From Mycolicibacterium sp. P1-18 (lineage in GTDB: Bacteria > Actinomycetota > Actinomycetes > Mycobacteriales > Mycobacteriaceae): DNA of 64,000 nucleotides. Below the pieces are notes generated by a model. The model was not told the DNA's origin, did not search any database, and saw only the letters and a program-made list of their open reading frames with translations. Positions 1 through 10,107 of the stretch are shown here, piece after piece. Numbering within the stretch: the first letter of the stretch is position 1; each line of letters starts with the position of its first letter. The stretch lies in assembly GCF_008329535.1 (NCBI RefSeq), contig NZ_NPKR01000005.1, forward strand, positions 372,001 to 436,000, written 5' to 3'. The translations under genes were made by a program, and so were the position numbers.

Positions 1-962
1 TGCTGGGCAAGGGCTACGAGGTGCACGGCATCATCCGACGCGCGTCGACTTTCAACACCTCCCGCATCGACCATCTCTACGTCGACCCACATTCGCCGAC
101 CGCCAATCTGTTTCTGCACTATGGCGATCTGAGCGACGGAGGTCGCCTGGCCACGTTGCTCGCCGAACTCCGACCCGACGAGGTGTACAACCTCGCTGCT
201 CAATCCCACGTGCGCGTCTCGTTCGACGAGCCGGAGCACACGGCCGACACGACCGGAACGGGAACGATTCGGTTGTTGGAGGCCGTCCGGTTGTCTGGCA
301 TCCAAACTCGCTTCTATCAAGCCTCGTCCTCCGAGATGTTCGGCGCGACACCACCTCCCCAGGACGAGGGCACGCCGTTTCATCCCCGATCTCCGTATGC
401 GGCCGCCAAACTCTACGGCTATTGGATCACCAGGAATTATCGCGAGGCCTACGACCTCTTTGCCACCAACGGCATCCTGTTCAACCATGAATCTCCCCGG
501 CGCGGTGAAACGTTCGTCACCCGGAAGGTGACTCGCGCCGTCGCCGCCATCAAGGCGGGCGAACAGAAGTACCTCTACATGGGTAATCTCGATTCGGTGC
601 GGGACTGGGGTTATGCCGCCGAGTACGTCGAGGGGATGTGGCGAATGCTCCAGTGCGACAAGCCCGACGACTACGTACTCGCCACGGGAGTGGGCATCAC
701 GGTTCGGGAGTTCGTCCAGGTCGCCTTCGACCACGCCGGCCTCGACTGGGAGGACCACGTTCGCATCGACGAGAGGTACTTCCGTCCCACCGAGGTCGAC
801 GCGCTGATTGGCGACGCGTCGCGCGCGAGATCGGAATTGGGTTGGGAGCCGACTCTCGACGGCCGAGATCTCGCCCGTCTGATGGTCGACGCCGACGTGG
901 CGGCGCTCGACTGTTCCGGACGCAGGTGGATTGACAAGGTGCAGTTGACATCCTGGCGTTGA
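1..962 (+). CDS. gmd: GDP-mannose 4,6-dehydratase, 5'-truncated by window edge (copy 1)
   Basis: Converts GDP-D-mannose to GDP-4-keto-6-deoxy-D-mannose, the precursor of GDP-fucose and GDP-rhamnose, in the cytosol. The frame is open from base 3 and reads LGKGYEVHG, matching the N-terminal region of the second copy at 5753, so only about 25 residues are missing. SSSEMFG and the [11 protein letters not shown]yr-x3-Lys catalytic motif of extended SDRs are present, with a conserved C-terminal half. The frame is intact, so the truncation comes from the window edge and is not decay. It ends 12 bases before a convergent glycosyltransferase gene. It differs at many positions from the copy at 5753, so it is a diverged paralogue and not a recent duplication. 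Confidence 0.93.
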   Translation, partial: LGKGYEVHGIIRRASTFNTSRIDHLYVDPHSPTANLFLHYGDLSDGGRLATLLAELRPDEVYNLAAQSHVRVSFDEPEHTADTTGTGTIRLLEAVRLSGIQTRFYQASSSEMFGATPPPQDEGTPFHPRSPYAAAKLYGYWITRNYREAYDLFATNGILFNHESPRRGETFVTRKVTRAVAAIKAGEQKYLYMGNLDSVRDWGYAAEYVEGMWRMLQCDKPDDYVLATGVGITVREFVQVAFDHAGLDWEDHVRIDERYFRPTEVDALIGDASRARSELGWEPTLDGRDLARLMVDADVAALDCSGRRWIDKVQLTSWR

Positions 963-974
963 GCCCCTCGCCGA

Positions 975-2306
975 TCATGACGCCGGGGGGTGATGACTGA
1001 ATCGCGACATGGCGACGAGCCCGCCGATGATCATGGCCGCAGCCGCACGTGGAGATCGTTGGGCGCGTGACGGACTCTGCGCGAGAACCTCTTCGATGAC
1101 GGTCGACCACTGCTGCATCGCGCCGCGCTCGTCCAGAACCACCTGGCGGTATCGCTGTCCATTGGCGCCGAATCGCGCTGCCGCCGCGGCATCCGAGCCG
1201 ATCTCGAGAACCGCGTCCAACAGAGCCCTCGGCTCGCCGGCGCGGACGACGGTTCCGCCGTCGGCCGCGGCGATCTCCTCGGCACAGACACCGCCAGGGT
1301 CCGTCGCAGCGATCACCGGACGTCCTGCGTGGAAGTAGGAGGTGAGCTTGCTGGGTACCGCCATGGCCGTCACGCCGGGCATTTCGTTCACGAGGAGGAC
1401 GTCCGCGGCGCAGAGCGCCAGCGGGTAGTCGGCTTCGCTCAGCGGATCCACGAAGGTGAGCCGTGAAATTCCCCGGGCGAGCGCCGTCAACTTCTTGCGC
1501 TGGCATCCGTCGCCGACCAGGAAGAAGTGCACGGGTGCGCCGGTCTCGTCGGCGAGCCGCGCAGCGTCGACGACGTTCTCGAGCCCTTGTTTGACGCCCA
1601 GATTGCCGGTGTGGACGGCCAGCGTGACCCCGGTCGGCCAGCCCAGGGCGGCCTTTGCGGCAGCTGAGTCGCCCGGAGCGACCGTGGCGAGATGCGCCCA
1701 GTTGCGGACGACCTTCACCTTCCGTTCGTCGATGCCGAGCTCGCGCACCGCGTACCGCGCGAACCGTGGGTGGATGACGACGACGCAGTCGGCAGCGCGC
1801 AGCGTATGGGCCTCAACCCATCTCGTCAGTCTTCCCGCCGCACCGATCCCCTCCCCGGTCTCGGCCATGCCGAGCGCGTAGAGGTCCTGTATCCAGGCCA
1901 CGAAGGGAGGCCGGTGCCGACTGAGTCTGATGCGCAGCACGACCAACACACTTGCGAAGAGGGCCGGCGAGACGACGACGACCGCACGAGACGACTCCCA
2001 GCCGGCCAGGACTAGTCGGATGCCGAAGCTCAGCTCGGACATCAAACGGCGGATGCCGTGCGGCGAATGCGGCACGTAGTGCCGGTGCCGGTGTACGGCT
2101 ACACCGTCCACCTGGTCGTTTCGGGTCCACTGTCCATAGCCCTTGTAGTGCGCCCACTGGGGATAGTGCGGCTGGGCCACATGAGCGGTTACCGCGTATC
2201 CGCGTTCGTGCAATCCCGCCGCGAGGGCGCCGGCGTACGGGGCCACACCGGTGGGTTCGGGCGGAAAGTTCACGCTGAAGATGGCGATGTCTGGATGCGA
2301 TGTCAT
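975..2306 (-). CDS. WcaI-like family 4 glycosyltransferase
   Basis: A 443-residue GT-B glycosyltransferase. The N-terminal signature FPPEPTGVAPYAGALAAGL and the PHYPQW segment resemble the WcaI/colanic-acid group of GT4 enzymes. The C-terminal nucleotide-sugar domain has a PSKLTSYFHAGRPVIAA segment, which replaces the usual EX7E loop in this subgroup. By family it would transfer a sugar, plausibly fucose or another GDP-sugar, onto a lipid-linked glycan at the inner membrane face; the actual donor is inferred from the adjacent gmd genes. The start is ATG at 2306. It is convergent with the upstream gmd and divergent from accD5 across about 600 bases. Confidence 0.8.
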   Translation of the reverse strand: MTSHPDIAIFSVNFPPEPTGVAPYAGALAAGLHERGYAVTAHVAQPHYPQWAHYKGYGQWTRNDQVDGVAVHRHRHYVPHSPHGIRRLMSELSFGIRLVLAGWESSRAVVVVSPALFASVLVVLRIRLSRHRPPFVAWIQDLYALGMAETGEGIGAAGRLTRWVEAHTLRAADCVVVIHPRFARYAVRELGIDERKVKVVRNWAHLATVAPGDSAAAKAALGWPTGVTLAVHTGNLGVKQGLENVVDAARLADETGAPVHFFLVGDGCQRKKLTALARGISRLTFVDPLSEADYPLALCAADVLLVNEMPGVTAMAVPSKLTSYFHAGRPVIAATDPGGVCAEEIAAADGGTVVRAGEPRALLDAVLEIGSDAAAAARFGANGQRYRQVVLDERGAMQQWSTVIEEVLAQSPSRAQRSPRAAAAMIIGGLVAMSRFSHHPPAS

Positions 2307-2403
2307 GAGTGGCCGGAGACGCGGGCCCGCAGTGCGAGCCGCTTCCCCCCTCCGTTCATTACGTGCGGTGTCGTGACTTCACGCTCGATGTCGAGTGCAT
2401 TTC

Positions 2404-2425
2404 CCCTCGCATCGGGGTGCGAGGG
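2404..2425. repeat. Small perfect inverted repeat
   Basis: Two 8-base arms, CCCTCGCA and TGCGAGGG, are separated by a 6-base loop. The element lies about 100 bases upstream of the glycosyltransferase start. It could be an RNA hairpin in that gene's leader or an operator; the sequence alone does not decide. Confidence 0.4.
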
Positions 2426-2860
2426 ATGAAGTTGTCTGAACCTTCCCGTCCTGGCGAATGACACGTTCGACTTCCTCAGGGGCCTGAGCAGCGTTTTTGG
2501 TATCCGTGGCCGAGAGACGCAACTTCGTCGATTTGCGAAGGTGCGCTAGCTACCGAATGGCAGATACAGGCGACTTGCCGTGAAGGCGCACTGGAGAGGG
2601 TAGGCGAACCTAACCGAATATCATCCGCAGGCGCGCCCGGGATACGTAACGCCGCAGGTAGGAGCCTGGCCACGCCTCACATGCTGGCATTCGAAACGGT
2701 GTCGTGTACCCGTATTCGACGAAGAGCCTGTGACATCGTTGTGAGTCGCCATCAGCTACTGGCTCTATCCGTGTTGCGAAGCGCCGACCGGGCCTCGCGA
2801 CGGCGATCGCCGCCAGCGGTCGGGTTCGCGCCGCGGTGACCGCGCGACTCGCGGGCCGCG

Positions 2861-2885
2861 TATTTAAGGGCTGCTTAAGAGATGC
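2861..2885 (+). promoter_or_regulatory. TTAAG-type repeat upstream of accD5
   Basis: An AT-rich stretch, TTTAAGGGC followed by GCTTAAGAGA, lies 30-50 bases before the accD5 ATG. A related pair, TCTTAAAGAG and TTCTTAGAGA, lies just upstream of accA3, whose product joins the same carboxylase. It may be an operator or core promoter; this is inferred from position and similarity only. Confidence 0.3.
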
Positions 2886-2913
2886 GGGCCTTCTATCGCT
2901 ACCATCGACCACC

Positions 2914-4539
2914 ATGACGAGCGTTTCGGATCCCTCTGCACCCGAGATCGACATCCACACCTCCGCGGGCAAGTTGGCCGACCTCCGCAGGCGCACCGAA
3001 GAAACGCTGCATCCCGTGGGCGAAGCAGCGGTCGACAAGGTTCACGCCAAGGGCAAGCTGACCGCTCGCGAGCGCATTCACGCACTGATGGACGAGGGCA
3101 CCTTCGTCGAACTGGACGCGCTGGCCAAGCACCGCAGCACCAACTTCGGCCTCGAGGCCAACCGGCCCGTCGGCGACGGCGTGGTCACCGGCTACGGCAC
3201 CATCGACGGGCGCGACGTCTGCATCTTCAGCCAGGACGCCACCGTCTTCGGCGGCAGCCTCGGCGAGGTCTACGGCGAGAAGATCGTCAAGGTTCAGGAA
3301 CTGGCCCTCAAGACGGGTCGTCCGCTGATCGGCATCAACGACGGAGCCGGCGCCCGCATCCAAGAGGGCGTCGTCTCACTTGGCTTGTACAGCAAGATCT
3401 TTCGCAACAACATCCTTGCCTCGGGCGTCATCCCCCAGATCTCGCTCATCATGGGCGCCGCGGCCGGCGGTCACGTGTACTCACCCGCGCTGACCGACTT
3501 CGTGATCATGGTCGACCAGACCAGCCAGATGTTCATCACCGGCCCCGACGTCATCAAGACGGTGACCGGCGAAGAAGTCACCATGGAGGAGTTGGGCGGC
3601 GCCCACACCCACATGGCCAAGTCGGGCACCGCGCACTACGTGGCCTCCGGCGAGCAGGACGCCTTCGACTACGTCCGCGACCTGCTGAGCTACCTGCCAC
3701 CCAACAGCGCGTCCGAGCCGCCGCGTTACCCCGCTCCGCCGCATCCTGGCGCCATCGAGGACACCCTGACCGAGGAAGACCTCGAACTAGACACCCTGAT
3801 TCCCGACTCGCCCAATCAGCCGTATGACATGCACGAGGTCATCACGCGCATCCTCGACGACGACGAGTTCCTCGAGGTGCAAGCCGGATACGCGGGCAAC
3901 ATCGTCGTCGGATTCGGACGGGTCGACGGGCGCACCGTCGGGATCGTGGCCAACCAGCCCACCGTGTTCGCCGGCTGCCTCGACATCAACGCCTCCGAGA
4001 AGGCCGCCCGGTTCGTCCGAACCTGCGACTGCTTCAACATCCCGATCATCATGCTGGTCGACGTGCCGGGCTTCCTGCCCGGCACCGACCAGGAGTTCAA
4101 CGGCATCATCCGTCGCGGCGCGAAGCTCCTCTACGCCTACGGCGAGGCCACCGTCGCCAAGATCACCGTCATCACCCGCAAGGCCTATGGCGGCGCGTAC
4201 TGCGTGATGGGTAGCAAGGACATGGGCTGCGACGTCAACGTGGCCTGGCCGACGGCGCAGATCGCCGTGATGGGAGCATCGGGCGCCGTCGGGTTCGTCT
4301 ACCGGTCACAGCTCAAGGACGCCGCGAACGAGGGCAAGGACGTCGACTCCCTCCGCCTCGAGCTGCAGCAGGACTACGAGGACACCCTCGTCAATCCCTA
4401 CGTGGCCGCCGAGCGGGGCTACGTCGACGCGGTCATCCCGCCGTCGCACACCCGCGGCTACATCTCCGCCGCGCTGCGCTTGCTGGAGCGCAAGATCGTC
4501 CAGTTGCCGCCCAAGAAGCACGGCAACATCCCCCTCTGA
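2914..4539 (+). CDS. accD5: Acyl-CoA carboxylase beta (carboxyltransferase) subunit AccD5
   Basis: A 541-residue carboxyltransferase beta subunit of propionyl/acetyl-CoA carboxylase, supplying methylmalonyl-CoA and malonyl-CoA for lipid synthesis. Two crotonase-like halves are visible, with oxyanion-hole glycines in [12 protein letters not shown] and GAAAGGH (N half) and in the VDVPGFLPG region and [11 protein letters not shown] (C half). It is nearly collinear with M. tuberculosis AccD5 throughout. The start is ATG at 2914 ([16 protein letters not shown]); an in-frame upstream extension to 2836 is not family-like. It is followed by accE5 after 32 bases. The biotin-carrying partner AccA3 is 7 kb downstream instead of about 2-3 kb. 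Confidence 0.97.
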   Translation: MTSVSDPSAPEIDIHTSAGKLADLRRRTEETLHPVGEAAVDKVHAKGKLTARERIHALMDEGTFVELDALAKHRSTNFGLEANRPVGDGVVTGYGTIDGRDVCIFSQDATVFGGSLGEVYGEKIVKVQELALKTGRPLIGINDGAGARIQEGVVSLGLYSKIFRNNILASGVIPQISLIMGAAAGGHVYSPALTDFVIMVDQTSQMFITGPDVIKTVTGEEVTMEELGGAHTHMAKSGTAHYVASGEQDAFDYVRDLLSYLPPNSASEPPRYPAPPHPGAIEDTLTEEDLELDTLIPDSPNQPYDMHEVITRILDDDEFLEVQAGYAGNIVVGFGRVDGRTVGIVANQPTVFAGCLDINASEKAARFVRTCDCFNIPIIMLVDVPGFLPGTDQEFNGIIRRGAKLLYAYGEATVAKITVITRKAYGGAYCVMGSKDMGCDVNVAWPTAQIAVMGASGAVGFVYRSQLKDAANEGKDVDSLRLELQQDYEDTLVNPYVAAERGYVDAVIPPSHTRGYISAALRLLERKIVQLPPKKHGNIPL

Positions 4540-4571
4540 TCCGCTCTGCCTCCCCGACGAACGGACTACTC

Positions 4572-4853
4572 GTGTCACAAGACGTCGACATCACCGAAGT
4601 CTCCGATCCCGACGACCTGACCATCGACGCGCCCGTCGTGACGTCGGTTCCCGAGATCAAGATCCTCAAGGGCAATCCCAGCGACGAGGAGCTGGCCGCC
4701 TTGGTCACGGTGCTTGCCGGCAGCGGCGGCGGCTCCACCGAGCCGGGCCCGCAGGAACTCAACCGGTGGGGACTTCCGGTCGACCAGCTGCGCTACTCGC
4801 TCATCAGCTGGCAGCGGATCACGCAGCTGGAACGCTCGCACCTGCGGCGCTAG
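4572..4853 (+). CDS. accE5: Acyl-CoA carboxylase epsilon subunit AccE5
   Basis: A 93-residue small subunit that stabilises the AccA3-AccD5 holoenzyme in actinobacteria. The N-terminal 40 residues are acidic and low complexity. The conserved part is the C-terminal helix region ([18 protein letters not shown], then [15 protein letters not shown]). The start is GTG at 4572, 32 bases after accD5. The stop overlaps the maf start by one base, so translation is probably coupled. Its position directly behind accD5 matches the M. tuberculosis order. Confidence 0.92.
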   Translation: MSQDVDITEVSDPDDLTIDAPVVTSVPEIKILKGNPSDEELAALVTVLAGSGGGSTEPGPQELNRWGLPVDQLRYSLISWQRITQLERSHLRR

Positions 4854-5506
4854 TGACCGGTTCGACGCGGGTCGTCCTGGCATCCGCATCAGCAGGCCGC
4901 CGAAAGGTGCTGCGGGGCGCGGGAATCGATCCCGTCGTGCTGGTGTCCGGGGTCGACGAGGACGCCCTGGTGGCGGCGCTGCCCGAGGGTGTGGGTCCGG
5001 CCGAGGTGACGACGGCGCTGGCGACCGCCAAGGCCGAAGCCGTCGCCGGCACGCTCGACGCCGGGTTGGCCGCGGACTGCGTCGTCATCGGATGCGATTC
5101 GATGCTCTACCGCGACGGTCGGCTGTGGGGCAAGCCTGCCACCGAGGCCGCAGCGGTAGAGGGTTGGCAGGCGATGGCCGGCCGGTCAGGCGAGTTGTTC
5201 ACCGGACACTGCGTGCTTCGCCTCCGTGACGGTCGCATCACGGAGACGGCGGCGGCACACGCGGTGACCACCGTCCGGTTCGGACACCCGTCGGCATCGG
5301 ACCTCGAGGCGTATGCGCGCAGCGGTGAACCGACCGCCGTCGCGGGTGGATTCACCCTCGACGGCCTCGGCGGGTGGTTCGTCGACGGCGTCGACGGCGA
5401 TCCGTCCGCGGTGATCGGCCTGGGACTTCCGCTGACCAGGAGCTTGCTGGAGCGCGTCGGCGTCTCGCTTCCGGACCTGTGGCTGGCCAACCCCGTCGCC
5501 GGCTGA
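4853..5506 (+). CDS. maf: Maf/Ham1-like nucleotide pyrophosphatase
   Basis: A 217-residue Maf-family protein. Maf enzymes hydrolyse non-canonical or canonical NTPs to NMP and pyrophosphate and are linked to septum inhibition or nucleotide-pool cleaning. The N-terminal signature [18 protein letters not shown], the [16 protein letters not shown] segment and the C-terminal [19 protein letters not shown] segment are diagnostic. The GTG at 4853 overlaps the accE5 stop; an in-frame GTG at 4766 would bury the start inside accE5. It closes the accD5-accE5-maf unit. Confidence 0.93.
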   Translation: MTGSTRVVLASASAGRRKVLRGAGIDPVVLVSGVDEDALVAALPEGVGPAEVTTALATAKAEAVAGTLDAGLAADCVVIGCDSMLYRDGRLWGKPATEAAAVEGWQAMAGRSGELFTGHCVLRLRDGRITETAAAHAVTTVRFGHPSASDLEAYARSGEPTAVAGGFTLDGLGGWFVDGVDGDPSAVIGLGLPLTRSLLERVGVSLPDLWLANPVAG

Positions 5507-5655
5507 CCGATCGGCCCCACGTTCCGCGCGAGGCAAACTATGCTGGCCTCCGCCGTGATGTTCTGCGCCGCACCTGACCTTGAAAGCCAGCTAGGCTCCA
5601 ATGCCATCCAAGGCCATTACAGCGCAGATCGACGGCCGATTCGACAGAGTTTCGT

Positions 5656-5679
5656 GCAAATGGAATGATTTGCCATAAT
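5656..5679 (+). promoter_or_regulatory. Palindrome plus -10-like box upstream of gmd (copy 2)
   Basis: A perfect dyad, GCAAAT-GGAATG-ATTTGC, lies at 5656-5673 and is followed immediately by CATAAT, which resembles a -10 element. The region (5507-5752) is otherwise gene-free and more AT-rich than its surroundings. A repressor overlapping the gmd promoter is a reasonable reading but is unproven. Confidence 0.4.
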
Positions 5680-5723
5680 CCCAGAACACGAATACTGGCA
5701 AACAGATGGAGCGACTGGTGACC

Positions 5724-5756
5724 ATGACCTCGACGCGGCAGACGGTGAAGCGATGA
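5724..5756 (+). CDS. Possible 10-codon leader ORF overlapping the gmd start
   Basis: An ATG at 5724 opens a 10-codon frame ([10 protein letters not shown]) whose TGA overlaps the gmd ATG as ATGA. The arrangement would allow translational coupling. Such mini-frames also arise by chance, and no ribosome binding site clearly favours it. Confidence 0.2.
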   Translation: MTSTRQTVKR

Positions 5757-6775
5757 AGAAGGCGCTCATCACGGGTATCACCGGTCAGGACGGATCGTAT
5801 CTAGCCGAACTCCTGCTGGCCAAGGGCTACGAGGTGCACGGACTGATCCGTCGCTCGTCGACGTTCAACACCGCCCGCATCGACCACCTCTACATCGACC
5901 CCCACGAAACCGGCGCTCGCTTCTTCCTGCACTACGGCGATCTCAGCGACGGTGCCCGATTGGTCACCCTCATCGCCACGATCAACCCCGACGAGGTCTA
6001 CAACCTCGCCGCCCAATCCCACGTCCGCGTCAGCTTCGACGAACCCGAACACACCGCAGACACCACCGGCTCGGGCACCATCCGCCTCCTCGAAGCCATC
6101 CGCATCGCCAACGTCGACTGCCGCTTCTACCAAGCGTCGAGCTCCGAGATGTTCGGCGCCACCCCGCCGCCGCAGAACGAAGACACCCCGTTCTACCCCC
6201 GCTCCCCCTACGGCGCCGCCAAGGTCTACTCCTACTGGATCACGCGCAACTACCGCGAGGCCTACGGCATGTTCGCCACCAACGGCATCCTGTTCAACCA
6301 CGAATCACCAAGGCGCGGTGAAACATTCGTAACCCGCAAGATCACCAGAGCCGCCGCCCGCATCAAAGCCGGCATCGAGCAGTACATCTACCTCGGCAAC
6401 CTCGAGGCCATCCGCGACTGGGGCTACGCACCCGAATACGTCGAAGGCATGTGGCGCATGATGCAGGCCGACACCCCCGACGACTACGTACTCGCCACCG
6501 GCGGTAACTTCACCGTCCAAGACTTCCTGGAAGCCGCCTTCACCCACGCCGGACTCGACTGGCGCGAACACGTCCGCTTCGACGACAGATACCTCCGCCC
6601 CACCGAAGTCGACGCCCTCGTCGGCGACGCGTCCAAGGCCCACCGCCAACTAGGCTGGAAGGCCGAAGTCGACACCCCTCAACTCGCCCGCATCATGGTC
6701 GACGCCGACATCGCCGCACTCGAATGCCAGGGAAAACCCTGGATCGACACCCCACTGGTCAAGTCTTGGAGCTGA
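5753..6775 (+). CDS. gmd: GDP-mannose 4,6-dehydratase (copy 2)
   Basis: A full-length 340-residue extended SDR. The N terminus has the Gmd Rossmann motif [21 protein letters not shown] and the [11 protein letters not shown]yr-x3-Lys form the catalytic site, and the [15 protein letters not shown] substrate loop is intact. It makes GDP-4-keto-6-deoxymannose for the fcl gene five bases downstream. The start ATG at 5753 fits the family exactly. Third codon positions are unusually C-rich compared with copy 1, giving runs of CC. In M. tuberculosis, maf is followed directly by sseA, so gmd-fcl looks inserted at this junction. Confidence 0.97.
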   Translation: MKKALITGITGQDGSYLAELLLAKGYEVHGLIRRSSTFNTARIDHLYIDPHETGARFFLHYGDLSDGARLVTLIATINPDEVYNLAAQSHVRVSFDEPEHTADTTGSGTIRLLEAIRIANVDCRFYQASSSEMFGATPPPQNEDTPFYPRSPYGAAKVYSYWITRNYREAYGMFATNGILFNHESPRRGETFVTRKITRAAARIKAGIEQYIYLGNLEAIRDWGYAPEYVEGMWRMMQADTPDDYVLATGGNFTVQDFLEAAFTHAGLDWREHVRFDDRYLRPTEVDALVGDASKAHRQLGWKAEVDTPQLARIMVDADIAALECQGKPWIDTPLVKSWS

Positions 6776-6780
6776 CGCCG

Positions 6781-7758
6781 ATGGCGACACACGAATCCGC
6801 TTACCGCCCGCGCGTCTTGGACCGCGCCGCGCCGACGTTCGTCGCCGGGCACCGAGGCATGGTCGGGTCGGCGATTCACCGCCGACTCGAGCGCGAGGGA
6901 TTCTCCAATCTTCACGTGCGACCGCGCAGCGAACTGGACCTGACGGACCGGCAGTCGACCTTCGCGTTCTTCGAGGAGGTCCGCCCCACGGTGGTCGTCC
7001 TCGCCGCAGCCCGCGTCGGCGGCATCCTGGCCAACAGCAGCCAGCCCGTCGACTTCCTCTCCGAGAACCTGCAAATTCAGGTCAACGTGCTCGACGCCGC
7101 GTTGCACACCCGGGTGGACCGACTCCTCTTCCTGGGGTCGTCGTGCATCTACCCGAAGTTCGCCCCTCAGCCCATCTCCGAGGACGCGTTGCTCACCGGA
7201 ACGCTCGAGCCGACGAACGACGCCTATGCGATCGCGAAGATCGCCGGCATCCTGCAGATTCAAGCCGTTCGACGCCAGTACGGCCTGCCCTGGATCTCGG
7301 CGATGCCGACCAATCTGTACGGACCCGGAGACAACTTCTCCGCCACCTCGTCGCACGTTCTGCCCGCCCTGATCCGCCGCTACGACGAGGCGCGGGCCGA
7401 GGGCGCACCCATGGTCACGAATTGGGGCAGCGGCAGCCCACGTCGAGAGTTCCTGCACGTCGACGACCTCGCCGACGCCTGCCTGCACCTGCTGGAGCAC
7501 TTCGACGGGCCGCGGCAGGTCAACGTCGGCACGGGCGAGGACCAGACCATCGCCGAGATCGCCGAGATGGTCTCCGAGGCAATCGGATACACCGGCCGCA
7601 CCGAATGGGACTCCTCCAAACCCGACGGCACGCCGCGCAAGCTGCTCGACGTCAGCACCCTGCGCAACAGCGGCTGGGAGCCGACGATCTCGCTGCGCGA
7701 CGGCATCCGCGACACCGTGTCCTGGTACCGGTCCAACCAGTCGGCACTGAGGGTCTGA
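6781..7758 (+). CDS. fcl: GDP-L-fucose synthase (epimerase/reductase)
   Basis: A 325-residue SDR that epimerises and reduces GDP-4-keto-6-deoxymannose to GDP-L-fucose using NADPH. Visible motifs are the Rossmann fold VAGHRGMVGSAI, SSCIYPK with the catalytic Ser, DAYAIAKIAG with Tyr-x3-Lys, and the GSGSPRREFLHVDDLADAC segment. The ATG at 6781 lies five bases after the gmd stop, so the two form a pathway operon (epiA in mycobacterial nomenclature). The glycan acceptor cannot be told from the sequence; fucosylated glycolipid or exopolysaccharide is likely. Confidence 0.95.
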   Translation: MATHESAYRPRVLDRAAPTFVAGHRGMVGSAIHRRLEREGFSNLHVRPRSELDLTDRQSTFAFFEEVRPTVVVLAAARVGGILANSSQPVDFLSENLQIQVNVLDAALHTRVDRLLFLGSSCIYPKFAPQPISEDALLTGTLEPTNDAYAIAKIAGILQIQAVRRQYGLPWISAMPTNLYGPGDNFSATSSHVLPALIRRYDEARAEGAPMVTNWGSGSPRREFLHVDDLADACLHLLEHFDGPRQVNVGTGEDQTIAEIAEMVSEAIGYTGRTEWDSSKPDGTPRKLLDVSTLRNSGWEPTISLRDGIRDTVSWYRSNQSALRV

Positions 7759-7789
7759 CCCGCCCGGAGTGAGCAAGTAGGCTCTAGGG

Positions 7790-8682
<893 letters not shown>

Positions 8683-8686
<4 letters not shown>

Positions 8687-9102
8687 GCGCCATGCCACCG
8701 GCGCTGGCCGAGGTCGTGTCGGAGTTCGCCGAGATGCAGGGCCAGGACAAACTCCAGCTGCTGCTCGAATTCGCCAACGAGTTGCCGCCCATCCCCGCCG
8801 ACCTCGAAGAGGCCGCGATGGAACCCGTGCCGGAGTGCCAGTCGCCGTTGTTCCTGCACGTCGACGCCTCGGATCGCGCCCGCGTCCGGTTGTACTTCAG
8901 CGCCCCCGCCGAGGCGCCGACCACGCGTGGCTTTGCGGCCATCCTGGCCGCCGGCCTCGACGAGCACTCGGCCGACGAGATTCTCGCCGTGCCCGACGAC
9001 TTCTACGCAGAACTCGGATTGGCCAAGATCATCAGCCCGCTTCGCTTGCGCGGCATGTCGGCCATGCTCGCCCGCATCAAGCGTCGACTGAACGCCGCGT
9101 GA
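8683..9102 (+). CDS. SufE-family sulfur acceptor protein
   Basis: A 139-residue SufE-like protein, the Rv3284 counterpart by position. Cys52 in [12 protein letters not shown] occupies the sulfur-accepting position of SufE, and the C-terminal [16 protein letters not shown] helix is family-like. It is predicted to take sulfur from a sulfurtransferase or desulfurase; the overlapping sseA suggests SseA as donor. The ATG at 8683 overlaps the sseA stop. It ends before a gene-free stretch of about 200 bases. Confidence 0.88.
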
Positions 9103-9300
9103 TCGGTCTTTTGCCGCCCGACTAATCCGGCCGCGTTTGCCATGGCAGCACTTCGCTGCGGCATGCGCACCCAGACGGGATCGTTGTCGATTGACGCGAA
9201 TGCGCCGTGACCGCGTCAGCTATCACCCGGCCCGCGACGTGATCGACGGTTTGTCCAAGAAGACCTTGATCTTCGGCTCTGCGCGTCTAAGCTCTGGCAA

Positions 9301-10071
9301 ATGGCCGAAATGCGAGAACAGCGCAGAAGTAGCGTCGTGTCGGCCAACCTTGCCGGCCGCGAGGGCAACACCCGCGACGACCTGGACCGGACCGGGCTGG
9401 TTTACCTCCCCGGTGTCGTGCCGCAAGAGTGGCTCGCCGCGGCACGTGCCGACGTGGACGGGTTCCTCGCCCGGCACGGCTCGGGCGAACACAGCCTGGT
9501 CGACACCGACCGGTGGGATTGCCCCACCGTCGCCGAGCTGGCCGTCGACGAGCGGGTGGAGGCATTCCTGCATTCGCTGACCCCGGAACCGGCCGCGTCG
9601 GCCCCGGGCTTCGCCGGCTACCGGCAGCGCGTTCTGCGCATCCTCGACGGCTCCGCGGTCGACTCGCCGCCCTTCGACTGGCACTACGACGCGAACGCGG
9701 TCACCATGCTCGTCCCCGTCGTGGTGCCCGAGGGCGCGGGCGACTTGGCATTGTTCCCCGACCATCGGCCCCATCGTCGCTGGGCCACCGTCGGCGCCGC
9801 GGAGCGCCTGATGGTGCACAACCCCGTGTACGGCCGTGCACTGCGGCGACGCTTCGACGCCGACCCGTCGGCATTCACGGTTCACCTCACCCCGGGGGAC
9901 GTGTACGTCTTCCGGGGGTACCGGGCGCTGCACGCCACCCTGCCGTGGCCGACGAACACGCTGCGGGTGACCCTCCTGCTGCAGTACGGACACCCCTACG
10001 GGGCCGAAGGCTCGTTGACCCGAGCCGTGCGGACACGCCGGAATACCGCACGAAGGCGACGAAGTCAGTGA
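9301..10071 (+). CDS. Phytanoyl-CoA dioxygenase (PhyH)-family Fe(II)/2-oxoglutarate oxygenase
   Basis: A 256-residue protein with a double-stranded beta-helix. The iron triad is visible as His128-x-Asp130 in DWHYDAN and the distal His211 in YRALHATLPW; Arg222 is placed to bind 2-oxoglutarate. A PGDVYVFRGYRALH strand is typical of PhyH proteins. The substrate is unknown. The basic C terminus (TRRNTARRRRSQ) is unusual. The gene stands between the SufE-like gene and accA3 together with the next gene and is absent from that junction in M. tuberculosis. A role in tailoring a sugar or lipid precursor is inferred from the nearby gmd-fcl only. ATG 9310 is an alternative start. Confidence 0.75.
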   Translation: MAEMREQRRSSVVSANLAGREGNTRDDLDRTGLVYLPGVVPQEWLAAARADVDGFLARHGSGEHSLVDTDRWDCPTVAELAVDERVEAFLHSLTPEPAASAPGFAGYRQRVLRILDGSAVDSPPFDWHYDANAVTMLVPVVVPEGAGDLALFPDHRPHRRWATVGAAERLMVHNPVYGRALRRRFDADPSAFTVHLTPGDVYVFRGYRALHATLPWPTNTLRVTLLLQYGHPYGAEGSLTRAVRTRRNTARRRRSQ

Positions 10072-10107
10072 GCGCGCCTCGAGTTCACCAATGGCCACAA
10101 AACGAAC

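Larger units (their letters stand above)
2307..2913. other. 607-base divergent intergenic region between glycosyltransferase and accD5
   Basis: No convincing gene was seen on either strand. The region must hold promoters for both flanking genes. It contains a short perfect hairpin (2404-2425) and, next to accD5, an AT-rich TTAAG repeat (2861-2885). Its local AT content is higher than in the flanking genes. In M. tuberculosis the neighbour upstream of accD5 is birA (from memory); no birA is present here. Confidence 0.6.

Noticed and set aside
1..962. Copy 1 of gmd as a pseudogene
   Set aside because: The frame is open from base 3 and all motifs are intact; only the window edge removes the N terminus.
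5507..5752. An insertion sequence or attachment site explaining the gmd-fcl insertion
   Set aside because: No transposase fragment, tRNA or flanking direct repeat could be seen on either side of gmd-fcl.
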